Position numbers and translations under genes: made by a program. The notes beneath the pieces were generated by a model. That model saw only the letters and a program-made list of their open reading frames with translations, had not been told where the DNA came from and searched no databases. A stretch of 64,000 bases of DNA from Pelagibacteraceae bacterium GOM-A1. Its GTDB lineage: Bacteria; Pseudomonadota; Alphaproteobacteria; Pelagibacterales; Pelagibacteraceae. Within the stretch, counting starts at the first letter, position 1, and each line of letters begins with the position of its first letter. The stretch lies in NCBI GenBank assembly GCA_001704065.1, contig LHBX01000008.1, positions 1 to 64,000 on the forward strand, given 5' to 3'. Positions 34,895 through 43,877 of this stretch are shown here, piece after piece.

Positions 34895-36039
34895 TGAAAA
34901 AATCAAAAAGATCAGATGTTGATCCATTTATTGTCATGGATGTAATGGAATCTGCAAGAATTGCAGAGGAAAAAGGTAAAGATATAATTCATATGGAGGT
35001 AGGGCAGCCAGGAACACCAGCACCCAAGATCGCAAAAGATTATATTACTAATGAGATAAACAAAAATAATCTAGGTTACACAGTATCACTTGGTCTACCT
35101 GCTTTAAGAACAAAAATTTCAAAGCTATATGGAGATTGGTACAATTTAGATTTAAATCCAAATAGAATAGTAGTTACAACAGGCTCCTCTGGAGCTTTTA
35201 TATTATCCTTTTCTGCACTATTTGATAGTGGAGACAGAGTTGGAATTGGTTCTCCAAGTTATCCTAGCTATAGACAAATACTTAAATCACTAAGTTTGAA
35301 AACTGTAGATATTCAAACCAAACTTCAAAATAGATTTCAACCAGTACCAGAAGATATAACAAATAATAATTTAAATGGAATTCTTGTTGCATCACCTGCA
35401 AATCCAACTGGGTCTATGTTAGATAAACAATCGTTAGAGAATTTAATTAATACTGCAAATGAGAATAATGTTAGTTTTATTAGTGATGAAATATATCATG
35501 GAATTCAATATGAAAATAATCCAACATCAGCTCTAGAGATTACAGATAATTGCTATGTAATTAATTCTTTTTCAAAATACTTTTCTATGACTGGTTGGCG
35601 AATAGGGTGGATGGTTGTACCGGAAGATCATGTCAGACAAGTAGAAAGACTTTCGCAAAATTTGTTTGTTTGTCCTCCACACGCAAGTCAAGTTACAGCC
35701 CTTGCCTCATTAGATGCAAATGAAGAGTTACAATCGAATGTTGAGGTATATAAAAAAAATAGAGAGATACTTTTAGAAGAATTACCGAAAGCAGGATTAA
35801 AAAAGTTTTCACCACCTGATGGAGCTTTTTACATCTATGTTGATATTTCTGAATATTCAAATGATAGCTTAGCTTTTTGTAAAAAAGTTTTAGATGAAGC
35901 AAATGTTGCTATAACACCAGGAATTGATTTTGATCAAAAAAGAGGAAATTCTACTATCCGATTCTCATATGCCAGAAGCACAAAAGATATAATTGAAGGT
36001 GCTAAGAGAATTAAAGATTTTATGTCTAAAAATTATTAA
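34891..36039 (+). CDS. Class I/II PLP aminotransferase
   Basis: Fold type I aminotransferase of 382 residues. Motifs include VTTGSSGAFILSF, ASPANPTGSML, FISDEIYHGIQYE and the cofactor lysine in NSFSKYFSMTGWRIGW near residue 233. The general type is aspartate/alanine aminotransferase-like. Being fourth in the xsc operon, it might transaminate cysteate to sulfopyruvate, the route leading to sulfolactate, but that is inference. It ends at a strong terminator that overlaps the stop codon. Confidence 0.85.
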   Translation: MMKKSKRSDVDPFIVMDVMESARIAEEKGKDIIHMEVGQPGTPAPKIAKDYITNEINKNNLGYTVSLGLPALRTKISKLYGDWYNLDLNPNRIVVTTGSSGAFILSFSALFDSGDRVGIGSPSYPSYRQILKSLSLKTVDIQTKLQNRFQPVPEDITNNNLNGILVASPANPTGSMLDKQSLENLINTANENNVSFISDEIYHGIQYENNPTSALEITDNCYVINSFSKYFSMTGWRIGWMVVPEDHVRQVERLSQNLFVCPPHASQVTALASLDANEELQSNVEVYKKNREILLEELPKAGLKKFSPPDGAFYIYVDISEYSNDSLAFCKKVLDEANVAITPGIDFDQKRGNSTIRFSYARSTKDIIEGAKRIKDFMSKNY

Positions 36040-36085
36040 ATGGGGTCAGCTCAATTGGTTATTACCAAAAGAGCTCCCCATTTTT
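36038..36085 (+). terminator. Structured terminator after the xsc operon
   Basis: Three stacked stems: AAATGGGG/CCCCATTT (36038-36045 with 36076-36083), AGCTC/GAGCT (36048-36052 with 36071-36075) and TTGGT/ACCAA (36055-36059 with 36064-36068) with a four-base loop. A two-base bulge lies at 36046-36047. Five T residues follow. It is longer and more articulated than other terminators here. Confidence 0.8.
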
Positions 36086-36387
36086 ATGCCATTTTGGCCA
36101 AATCCATCAAATGGATTTAGTTTGTGTTATTTTTAATATGTGATATCTCACCAGCTAAGTGTCAGGTGGCGTTATTCTAAGCATTTGCACCTCCTTCACT
36201 TATAAAAATAAGTTTTAGGTAGGTTGTATTCAACAAATTTATTTCTATTTTTTATAAATATATTATTTGAATACAACCTATCTCTTTAGTAGATTCTCGA
36301 TATCAAAATAATCAAAATATTCCCAAACCCTTAAACGAAACTTATGTCACAGAGACAGATAATAAATATATTTGTAATTAAAATCTC
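36086..36387 (+). ncRNA. Structured intergenic region, candidate small RNA
   Basis: This 302-base gap has no convincing protein frame but several hairpins. AAATCCAT/ATGGATTT lies near 36100. A two-tier hairpin spans 36156-36202 (TAAGTG/CACTTA enclosing AGGTGGC/GCACCT with a bulged G). A long stem TAGGTTGTATTCAA (36220-36233) pairs with 36267-36280 around a 33-base AT-rich loop. The sequence CACCTCCTT at 36188-36196 equals the anti-Shine-Dalgarno tail of 16S rRNA. I do not recognise a known RNA family. The strand is not settled; the gap could hold a regulatory RNA or the leader of the following genes. Confidence 0.4.
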
Positions 36388-36579
36388 ATGAAAACAATAT
36401 TTGTTATAGGTTCAAAAAAACATACTTTGAAGTACACAAGAAAAATGCCCGAAGGTGAAGTTAAGAAAATGAAATCTTTTGTTACAAACAAAGGTCAAAA
36501 GCTTGAAAAAACTTCCAAATTTAAAATTTTAAAAGTCTCAGACGATAAAACTTCAAGAACTTTCAAAATCAGTCTTTAA
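36388..36579 (+). CDS. Small basic protein, 63 residues
   Basis: Unrecognised. A lysine-rich cytoplasmic protein starting [20 protein letters not shown], with alternating short strands and no cysteine, signal or membrane segment. It ends nine bases before the photolyase gene, so the two are likely co-transcribed. Coding is supported by tight spacing and clear start and stop. Possible RNA or DNA binding is only suggested by charge. Confidence 0.65.
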   Translation: MKTIFVIGSKKHTLKYTRKMPEGEVKKMKSFVTNKGQKLEKTSKFKILKVSDDKTSRTFKISL

Positions 36580-36587
36580 TTATAAAA

Positions 36588-38045
36588 ATGAACAAAATCG
36601 TATGGTTCAGGAACGATCTACGTGTATCTAATAATGATGCATTTAATGAGGCTTTAAAATCAGGAAAGATTTTACCAATTTATATATTTGATAAAGAATA
36701 TCACAAATTACCTACATCAAGCTCATTCCATCTAGATTTTTTAAAATCATCATTAGACGATTTATCAAAAACACTAAGTGAAAAATATAATTCTAAACTC
36801 AATATATATTATGGAGATACATTAGAAATTTTAAGTCATTTAACTAATAAATTTAAAATAAATGAGGTTTATTCAAATATAATATTCAAGAATATGTATA
36901 TAACTAACTTAGATAAAGAAGTTAGTTTTTTTTTTAAAGAAAAAAATATTAATTGGAAAATATCAAATCAATTTGGTGTTCAATTAAATCATAGAATAAG
37001 AAATAAATGGTCATATAATTGGAATAAATTTATAGATAGAGAAAGTGTAAATTCAAATTTAAATTGCGAGTTTATCTCAGATAATTATGTAGAAGATTTA
37101 CCAAAAATAGAAACAAATAATTTAGAAAATGGAAAAATTCAAATTGGTGGAAGACAAAACGCACTTCAACTTTTAGATTCTTTCCTTAATGACAGATCAG
37201 AAAATTACCAAAAAGAAATGTCTTCACCAATAACTGGAGAAACTTCTTGTTCTAGATTAAGCCCTCATATTGCATTCGGAAATATTTCTATTAAAGAAAT
37301 TTTTAAAAAAACTAACGATAAGTTAAAATCCAATTTATCTTTTTCAAAAAAGAAATCCTTAATTGCTTTTAAAAGTCGATTAGCCTGGCACTGTCATTTT
37401 ATTCAAAAGTTATATGATGAACCAGAAATTGAATTTAGAAATATGAATAGCGCTTATAATGGAATAAGAGAAAATGATTTTAATGAAGATTATCATTTAG
37501 CATGGAAAAATGGAACTACTGGTTATCCGTTTGTTGATGCTTGTATGAGGTATCTTAGAACTAATGGATGGATTAATTTTAGAATGAGAGCAATGTTAGT
37601 TTCATTTGCGTCTTACCAATTATGGCTTGATTGGAAAAAAACATCAAAACATTTAGCAAAATTATTTACAGATTATGAGCCAGGTATTCACTATTCACAG
37701 TTTCAAATGCAATCAGGAACAACAGGAATAAATTCAATAAGAATTTACAATCCAATTAAACAATCAATTGATCAAGATCCAACAGGAGATTTTATAAAAA
37801 AATGGGTTCCAGAATTAAAAAATGTTCCAGGAAAATTAATTCATGAACCATGGAAATTAACATTCATTGAACAAAAAGGAATTAATTTAGAAATTGGTAA
37901 AGATTATCCATCACCAATAGTTGATAATAAAATATCAACAAAAATTGCTAAGGAAAAAATTTGGAATGTTAAGAAAACAAAGGATGCCAAAATTATTTCA
38001 GCTGAAGTTTTAAATAAACACGCTAGCTTATCTCAAAGAAGATAG
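36588..38045 (+). CDS. phr: Cryptochrome/DNA photolyase family protein
   Basis: Blue-light flavoprotein that probably repairs pyrimidine dimers, 485 residues. The N-terminal alpha/beta domain begins [16 protein letters not shown]. The FAD-binding domain shows [35 protein letters not shown] and [19 protein letters not shown]. This last block resembles photolyase-like proteins common in marine bacteria rather than the E. coli enzyme, so a cryptochrome role cannot be excluded. It converges on the ATP-grasp gene with three bases between. Confidence 0.9.
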   Translation: MNKIVWFRNDLRVSNNDAFNEALKSGKILPIYIFDKEYHKLPTSSSFHLDFLKSSLDDLSKTLSEKYNSKLNIYYGDTLEILSHLTNKFKINEVYSNIIFKNMYITNLDKEVSFFFKEKNINWKISNQFGVQLNHRIRNKWSYNWNKFIDRESVNSNLNCEFISDNYVEDLPKIETNNLENGKIQIGGRQNALQLLDSFLNDRSENYQKEMSSPITGETSCSRLSPHIAFGNISIKEIFKKTNDKLKSNLSFSKKKSLIAFKSRLAWHCHFIQKLYDEPEIEFRNMNSAYNGIRENDFNEDYHLAWKNGTTGYPFVDACMRYLRTNGWINFRMRAMLVSFASYQLWLDWKKTSKHLAKLFTDYEPGIHYSQFQMQSGTTGINSIRIYNPIKQSIDQDPTGDFIKKWVPELKNVPGKLIHEPWKLTFIEQKGINLEIGKDYPSPIVDNKISTKIAKEKIWNVKKTKDAKIISAEVLNKHASLSQRR

Positions 38046-38048
38046 TAT

Positions 38049-39497
38049 TCAATTTTTACTATCTACGATTAGTGTATCTTTAGAACCTCCTCCTTGTGAA
38101 CTATTTACAATTGTACTACCTTTTTTTAGAGCAACTCTAGTAAGTCCACCAGTTGTTACATAAGTTGATTTACCTGTTAAAATAAAAGGTCTTAAATCTA
38201 AATGTCTTGGCTCAATATTATCTGGAGTGATTGTAGGTACAGTGGATAAAATTTCCAAGGGTTGTGCTATGTAATTTCTTGGATTTTTTTTTATATTTTT
38301 TATCATTTCATCTTTTTCATTTTTTGAAGCTTTTGGACCAATCATAATTCCATAACCACCTGAGGCATTCGATGGTTTAACTACATATTTTGAAATATTA
38401 TCTATAACGTGGTCTCTGTTTTTTTTATCACCACAAAGAAGAGTTTCTACCTGATCAATAATGGGTTGTTCACCAAGATAGTAAATTATCATTTTATTAA
38501 CATAAGAGTAAACAGCTTTATCATCAGCGACCCCAGTTCCTAAAGCATTTATAATTCCAACATTTCCTTTCCTCCAAGACTTAAAAACGCCAGGAACACC
38601 TAAAAGTGAACCTTTAAAAAAAACTTTAGGATCCATAAAATTATCATCTATACGACGATATATGCAATCTACCTTTAAAGGGCCTTTAACTGTTTTCATG
38701 TATACGTAATCATTTTCTACAAATAAATCTTTTCCTTCCACAAGCGCTATTCCCATTTGTTCTGCTAAAAAAGAATGTTCAAAATATGCAGAATTATAGA
38801 TACCAGGTGTTAACAAAACCATGTGCGGGTTGTTTGTTTTCTTAGGAATACATTCTGTCATACAATTATATAATTTATTGGCATATTGATGTACCGAAGA
38901 AACTTTATATCTTGTAAATAATTCTGGAAAAATATCTCTCATTACCATCCTGTTTTCCAGCATATATGAAACACCTGATGGAACTCTTAAATTATCTTCA
39001 AGAACTAAAAAATCTCCATCTATATTTTTAATAAGATCTATGCCAGATATATTTGACCAAGCTTTATGCTTGGGGGAAAAACCTTCACATTCTTTTAAAT
39101 ATAAAGGAGAATTAAAAATCAAATCTTTAGGTATTACTTTATCCTTAAATATTTTTTTTCCATTATATACATCGTCAATAAATAAATTTAGTGCCTTAAC
39201 TCTTTGAGCAAGACCTTTTGCAACTTTTAACCATTGACTTTTTGGAATAATCCTTGGGATAATATCCAAAGGCCATTTTTTTTCTTCAGCTCTATTATTT
39301 GCTGCGTAAACTCTGAAGTTAATGCCTCTAGCACTTATTGTACTTTGGCAATTTTTCTCAATTTCTTGTAATTTTTTTTTTCCATATTTTTCGAGTATCC
39401 CTGCAATTATTTTAGCGTGGCTTCGCAACTTCTTTTCTTTGCTAATATATCCATCAAAAGTTGACTTAGAGTCATAGTTTTTCCAGAAATCTGACAT
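38049..39497 (-). CDS. Circularly permuted ATP-grasp family protein
   Basis: Protein of 482 residues in the circularly permuted ATP-grasp type 2 family (formerly DUF404/DUF407). Recognisable blocks are GINFRVYAANNRAEEKKWPLD near the start of the core, VLEDNLRVPSGVSYMLENR, VLLTPGIYNSAYFEHSFLA, NALGTGVADDKAVYSYV and VVKPSNASGGYGIMIG. Such enzymes are thought to form peptide-like bonds. They commonly travel with the Anbu protease and with alpha-E and transglutaminase genes; here only the divergent Anbu gene is near. Confidence 0.88.
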   Translation of the reverse strand: MSDFWKNYDSKSTFDGYISKEKKLRSHAKIIAGILEKYGKKKLQEIEKNCQSTISARGINFRVYAANNRAEEKKWPLDIIPRIIPKSQWLKVAKGLAQRVKALNLFIDDVYNGKKIFKDKVIPKDLIFNSPLYLKECEGFSPKHKAWSNISGIDLIKNIDGDFLVLEDNLRVPSGVSYMLENRMVMRDIFPELFTRYKVSSVHQYANKLYNCMTECIPKKTNNPHMVLLTPGIYNSAYFEHSFLAEQMGIALVEGKDLFVENDYVYMKTVKGPLKVDCIYRRIDDNFMDPKVFFKGSLLGVPGVFKSWRKGNVGIINALGTGVADDKAVYSYVNKMIIYYLGEQPIIDQVETLLCGDKKNRDHVIDNISKYVVKPSNASGGYGIMIGPKASKNEKDEMIKNIKKNPRNYIAQPLEILSTVPTITPDNIEPRHLDLRPFILTGKSTYVTTGGLTRVALKKGSTIVNSSQGGGSKDTLIVDSKN

Positions 39498-39610
39498 ATC
39501 AGCTTAATTTTTACATAAGAGATAAATAAGCAAATGATTAAATTAGATATCTGATATGAAATAAATGGGTTTTATTGTGGTCACATATAATTTAAATAGT
39601 TAATTTCATT

Positions 39611-40333
39611 ATGACTTATTGTATTGGTATTAAAACTGAGACAGGACTAGTTTTTGCATCTGATTCTAGAACAAATGCTGGATTAGATAATGTAAATATA
39701 TATTCCAAAATGCTAACACATGATGTTGGAGATAGAACAATTGTAATTGTTACCTCAGGTAATCTTGGAACCTCCCAAGCAGTTTATAATTCAATAAAAA
39801 AAGATTTAAAAAGTCAGACTGGTATTATGAATTTAAATACTTGCAGTGATTTTGAGCAAATTGCGTCATATATTGGTTCTCTAAATATTGAACACTCATC
39901 TCCACAAGGAATTAATACTGACAGTGTTTTGCTAGGCTCCACCTTTATTGTTGGCGGTCAAATAAAAGATCAGTCACCAGAATTGTATTTGGTTTATCCG
40001 CAAGGGAACTATATTCGTCCAGCAGATAGCAAGCCATATTTGGTTATTGGAGAAGTTAAATATGGAAAACCTATTTTGGATAGAGTAATTACTCCAAAAG
40101 TCTCAATTGGGGATGCATCGAGATGTGCTCTAATTTCTATGGACTCAACTTTAAAAAGTGATTTAACAGTTGGTCCACCTATAGATTTTGCTGTTATTAA
40201 AAAAAACGAAATTAAAATTGCATCTCTTAAATGTTTAAATATGAATGACCCTGAATTCTCTAAAGTTTGTGATCAATGGTCACAAGGTATTTTTAAGATA
40301 TTTGATTCTTTTCAAAGGTTTGACTGGGAATAA
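39611..40333 (+). CDS. Anbu-type proteasome-related peptidase
   Basis: Proteasome beta-like hydrolase of 240 residues. The start MTYCIGIKTETGLVFASDSR places threonine at position 2, the expected catalytic nucleophile after methionine removal, and is the Anbu pattern (ancestral beta subunit). DSRTN and the VTSGNLGTSQAV segment fit. It diverges from the ATP-grasp gene across 113 bases. Substrates of Anbu are unknown to me; a link to the peptide made by the ATP-grasp partner is a family-level proposal. Confidence 0.85.
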   Translation: MTYCIGIKTETGLVFASDSRTNAGLDNVNIYSKMLTHDVGDRTIVIVTSGNLGTSQAVYNSIKKDLKSQTGIMNLNTCSDFEQIASYIGSLNIEHSSPQGINTDSVLLGSTFIVGGQIKDQSPELYLVYPQGNYIRPADSKPYLVIGEVKYGKPILDRVITPKVSIGDASRCALISMDSTLKSDLTVGPPIDFAVIKKNEIKIASLKCLNMNDPEFSKVCDQWSQGIFKIFDSFQRFDWE

Positions 40334-40334
40334 A

Positions 40335-40724
40335 TTAATACTTTGTGTATTCTTTAATTTCCCTAATTTTAGAGCCAGTTTTGTTATTTATTTCTAATTT
40401 TATTTTTGACCTTTCATCATTAAGAAAGTGAACATCCCTAGATAATTTTATAAATTTTTCACCAAAGTCAGAATTTTTCTCACAAAGTCTTTTATCATCC
40501 TCTATTGACCAAAGTTTTAAATTAATTTCCTTTAGCACATTATATAAACTTTCAATTTCACTATAATCTTTGATATTTGTATTTAATTGATCTTTCAAAA
40601 TTTTATACTCGTCATTTATGAAATTTAGTTTATGAGGATCTTTAATTTTATTAGATTTAATTTCTAAAATCGAAATTTTATCTAGCAATTCTCCAACTGA
40701 AACTTCTACTAAAATTTTATTCAT
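40335..40724 (-). CDS. DUF6165-type protein
   Basis: Helical cytoplasmic protein of 129 residues starting MNKILVEVSVGELLDKISILEIK. The KLWSIEDDKRLCEKN and VHFLNDERSKIKLEIN blocks are those of a small family often found beside glycosyltransferase genes. Here too it diverges from a GT9 gene by 32 bases. Function unknown; a role with surface polysaccharide synthesis is suggested by company. Confidence 0.7.
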   Translation of the reverse strand: MNKILVEVSVGELLDKISILEIKSNKIKDPHKLNFINDEYKILKDQLNTNIKDYSEIESLYNVLKEINLKLWSIEDDKRLCEKNSDFGEKFIKLSRDVHFLNDERSKIKLEINNKTGSKIREIKEYTKY

Positions 40725-40756
40725 ATAAATTTATATTATGTTAAGTTGTTAAAATT

Positions 40757-41698
40757 ATGTCTAATATACTTATTATAAAACATGGGTCTTTAGGTGATAT
40801 AGCCCAAGCAAGTGGTGCAATTCAAGATATATCTGATAACCATTCAAATGATAATATTTATATACTATCGACCAAACCTTATTATGATTTATTAAAAAAA
40901 AATCCAAATATAACTGATGTCATTTTAGATAAACGGCTCTCTAGATTTAACTTAATTTATTTATATTTATTAATGAGAAAAATAAAAAAATATAAATTCA
41001 TTAAAGTTTATGATCTTCAAAACTCTAAAAGAACTAGTTTTTATAAAAAAGTTCTCTTCCCAAAAGCCACATCAGAAGTTTGGTCTTCTACAGAAACGAC
41101 ATTACCTGAGGGAACTAATAAGATTGATTTTGATAGAGATTCTGTACTTAATCGTTTTGAACATCAATTAAAAGTTTCTGGTATTAAAACTGATAAAGTA
41201 ATCAAACCAGATTTTTCATGGAGTTGTGAAGATATTTCAGAAATCAAAAAAAAATATAATTTAAACAAATATATAATCTTATTCCCTTTTTCATCATCTC
41301 ATTTAACAATTAAAAGATGGCCATATTATAATGAATTGATTAAAAAAATTAAGTCTACTTTTAAAGATGAGATCCAAATTTTAATAGCTCCTGGGCCAAA
41401 TGAAATAAAATTAGCAAAAGATATTGATGCTAATATTATTTTAGATAATAATAAGGTACTTAATATTTCCCAACTTTCATCTTTAATAAAAGATAGTTAT
41501 TTTGTTATATCTAATGATACAGGTCCAGCTCACATGGCGGCACATTTAAATGTTAAAGGTTTAGTTTTATTTGGATCACACACTACTGCTCAAAAGGTAA
41601 GTATTGAAAGGGAATATTTTAAAGCAATACAAGTTACAGATTTGACTAAACTTTCAGCAGACAAAGTATTTCAAAGAATGCAAGAAGCCTTTAATTAG
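40757..41698 (+). CDS. Glycosyltransferase family 9 (heptosyltransferase-like)
   Basis: GT-B fold transferase of 313 residues. ILIIKHGSLGDIAQASGAIQ at the start, ILFPFSSSHLTIKRWPYYNE in the middle and VISNDTGPAHMAAHLNVKGLVLFG near residue 257 are GT9 motifs. Such enzymes add heptose or related sugars to lipopolysaccharide core. It converges on the AbrB-family gene with an eight-base overlap. Confidence 0.9.
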   Translation: MSNILIIKHGSLGDIAQASGAIQDISDNHSNDNIYILSTKPYYDLLKKNPNITDVILDKRLSRFNLIYLYLLMRKIKKYKFIKVYDLQNSKRTSFYKKVLFPKATSEVWSSTETTLPEGTNKIDFDRDSVLNRFEHQLKVSGIKTDKVIKPDFSWSCEDISEIKKKYNLNKYIILFPFSSSHLTIKRWPYYNELIKKIKSTFKDEIQILIAPGPNEIKLAKDIDANIILDNNKVLNISQLSSLIKDSYFVISNDTGPAHMAAHLNVKGLVLFGSHTTAQKVSIEREYFKAIQVTDLTKLSADKVFQRMQEAFN

Positions 41699-42770
41699 TT
41701 TTCCTAAATTTTGATAATAAAAAAGGCAAAAATAAAACTATTATAAAAATTCTTAAAAAATGATGGTAGCTCACAAAGATTGGATCAATATTGTAAGCAA
41801 CACTAATTACTACCATTTCATGAATTCCTCCAGGAGCAAAACTTAAAAAAGTTGGGATAAATTCAAACCCTATATAAGTGAGCAAATAAGCAGTTATCAT
41901 TGCAACAATAACTAAAATTGAACTAACAATTATTCCATGAAATATAAAAAATAATAATTCTTTAATTTTTAATCCATTTAATCTTGTGCCCAAAGCTGTT
42001 CCAAGAAATATAAATGCAATATTTATAAATGCATCTGGGAATCTGGCATTAATTATTTCAAAGGTATAAAAAGCACCAGATAATGCCATCGCACCAACTA
42101 AAGTAGGTGATGGTATTTTATAATTTTTTAAAATGTTTGCAAAAATGAAACAGATTATTAACAAAAATAATATTTCTAAAAAATATCTTTCATTATAAAC
42201 ATTTTCATAATTGTAACCTGTCATTTCTGAGAATCCTAAATTATTTATAAAAAAAATAGGAACAAAACTTACTATAAATATTACTCTAGTAGCCTGAGGG
42301 ATCAAAACACCTTTATCATTTTTACTTTTACCAAATTCTAGTAAAGCTGCAGATATTGGAACAAATGCACCCGGAAGAGCTGCCAAAACTGAAATGAATT
42401 TACTAAATTTACAAACTTTAAAAAAATAATAACCAGCAAGAATAGTACTAACTACTGTGCAGATTAACATCGCTAATGATGAAAAAATCCATAGATGAAT
42501 TTTATACAATAATGTTATATTTAAAGTTCCACCTAGAATTATACCAACAATTAAAAATATAGGATTTAATAATTTAGTTGGAAAAACTATTTTAAAATTT
42601 GTAAATGCGAAAAATAAATTTAAACCTAGAGATCCTAATAACCAGGGCAAAGGTAGATTAATTAAAGTACCTAAGTATCCACCAACAAGTCCTATAAATA
42701 AAGCTTTATAACTACCTACTAAAGCTAAAATATATTCCTTTATGTTTTTGGAAAAATTATATTTGAGCAT
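41691..42770 (-). CDS. AbrB/GntP-like membrane protein family (TIGR03082 type)
   Basis: Membrane protein of 359 residues with about ten helices in two halves. GLVGGYLGTLINLPLPWLLG begins the first repeat, LAALPGAFVPISAALLEFG and FLSFAPGGIHEMVVISVAYNID mark conserved turns. The family is often labelled AbrB or putative ammonia monooxygenase, names that do not describe its function; it is a probable transporter. It diverges from tctC, so a link to the same substrate is possible but unproven. Confidence 0.78.
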   Translation of the reverse strand: MLKYNFSKNIKEYILALVGSYKALFIGLVGGYLGTLINLPLPWLLGSLGLNLFFAFTNFKIVFPTKLLNPIFLIVGIILGGTLNITLLYKIHLWIFSSLAMLICTVVSTILAGYYFFKVCKFSKFISVLAALPGAFVPISAALLEFGKSKNDKGVLIPQATRVIFIVSFVPIFFINNLGFSEMTGYNYENVYNERYFLEILFLLIICFIFANILKNYKIPSPTLVGAMALSGAFYTFEIINARFPDAFINIAFIFLGTALGTRLNGLKIKELLFFIFHGIIVSSILVIVAMITAYLLTYIGFEFIPTFLSFAPGGIHEMVVISVAYNIDPIFVSYHHFLRIFIIVLFLPFLLSKFRKTN

Positions 42771-42831
42771 TGACTAAAATTTATAACTTATGTTTAATGA
42801 TGGTTTCATAAATATAATAAGAGAGGAAATA

Positions 42832-43806
42832 ATGAAACTAATTAAAACTTTTATTTCAGTTTTATTCTCTGCTTTCCTTCTATTTTCATCAACAAGTTCA
42901 TTTGCAGTTGAAAAATTACATTTTTTAATTGGCGGTGGTGCTGGGGGTGGTTGGGATGGAACTGCTAGAGGAACTGGAGAAGCATTAACAAAAGCTGGTT
43001 TTTTGAAAAGTGCATCATTTGAAAACATGTCAGGTGGTGGAGGTGGTAAGGCTTTAGCTTACCTAATCAATAACGCTCCAAAAGATACAGTTTTAGTTCA
43101 GTCAACACCATTGGTGTTAAGATCAATTACTAGACACAAAGGTTATGTAAAAGGTACTGGAACATTATCTTATAAAGATGTTAAACCAATTGCGGGTGTA
43201 ATTGGAGATTATGGTGCAATAGTTGTAGCAAAAAATTCACCTATCAAAAATTTTAAAGATGCAGTTGATCAATATCAAAAAGATCCAAAATCAATAAAAA
43301 TGGCTGGTGGATCTGTAAGAGGAAGCATGGACCACTTAATTGGTGCGTTAGCTTTCCAAGCAGCTGGAGCAAATCCAAACGATGTGATTTATGTTCCATA
43401 TGATGCTGGTGGAAAAGCGCTTGCTGGACTTTTATCTGGAGAAACTCAAATACTTTCAACAGGCTTAGGTGAAGTAATGGGTGCTAGAGATCAAGTGAGA
43501 ATAATTGGTATCACAGCTCCTGAAAGAGTAGGTGATGCACCAGAAGCTCCAACATTAAAAGAGCAAGGATATGATGTTCAGTTTGTTAACTGGAGAGGTT
43601 TCTTTGCACCAAAAAGCATGAGTATGAGTGACTATAACAAAATCTCTAAAATGCTTGGTGATGTTCAAAAGACACCAGAGTGGGAAGCTGTTAGAAAAAG
43701 AAATGCATGGGTAAATATTTATAATCCAGGTTCTAAATTTGATGCGTTCTTAGAAAAACAAACAGTTGAAATGACAGCTCTGATGAAAAAACTTGGAGTA
43801 ATATAA
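42832..43806 (+). CDS. tctC: Tripartite tricarboxylate transporter substrate-binding protein
   Basis: Periplasmic receptor of the TctCBA (TTT) carrier, 324 residues. The ATG at 42832 is chosen over an upstream one at 42790 because GAGAGGAAATA just before it is a strong ribosome binding site and the protein then opens with a signal peptide (MKLIKTFISVLFS, cleaved near SSFA). The mature part has the Bug family fold: IGGGAGGGWDGTARGTGEAL near the N-terminus and VPYDAGGKALAGLLSGE near residue 190. The substrate could be a tricarboxylate or another carboxylate. A terminator hairpin follows. Confidence 0.92.
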   Translation: MKLIKTFISVLFSAFLLFSSTSSFAVEKLHFLIGGGAGGGWDGTARGTGEALTKAGFLKSASFENMSGGGGGKALAYLINNAPKDTVLVQSTPLVLRSITRHKGYVKGTGTLSYKDVKPIAGVIGDYGAIVVAKNSPIKNFKDAVDQYQKDPKSIKMAGGSVRGSMDHLIGALAFQAAGANPNDVIYVPYDAGGKALAGLLSGETQILSTGLGEVMGARDQVRIIGITAPERVGDAPEAPTLKEQGYDVQFVNWRGFFAPKSMSMSDYNKISKMLGDVQKTPEWEAVRKRNAWVNIYNPGSKFDAFLEKQTVEMTALMKKLGVI

Positions 43807-43830
43807 TCTTTAAAGATTATTAAAGAATGT

Positions 43831-43877
43831 AAAGCAGTGAGAATAAGTCCTACAAAATTTATCTCACTGCTTTTTTT
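43831..43877 (+). terminator. Intrinsic terminator overlapping the tctB start
   Basis: AAAGCAGTGAGA (43831-43842) pairs perfectly over twelve bases with TCTCACTGCTTT (43862-43873) around a 19-base loop; the run of seven T residues ends at 43877. The GTG start of tctB (43837) lies in the 5' arm and the rest of the hairpin covers codons 1-14 of tctB. Confidence 0.88.

Noticed and set aside
36156-36196. Minus-strand leader peptide (MLRITPPDT) with AAGGAGG ribosome binding site
   Set aside because: Nine codons only, and no gene on that strand lies downstream; the sequence is better explained by the hairpin.
41691-42770. AbrB name taken as a transcription regulator
   Set aside because: The protein is a multi-helix membrane protein with no SpoVT/AbrB DNA-binding domain; the family name is misleading.
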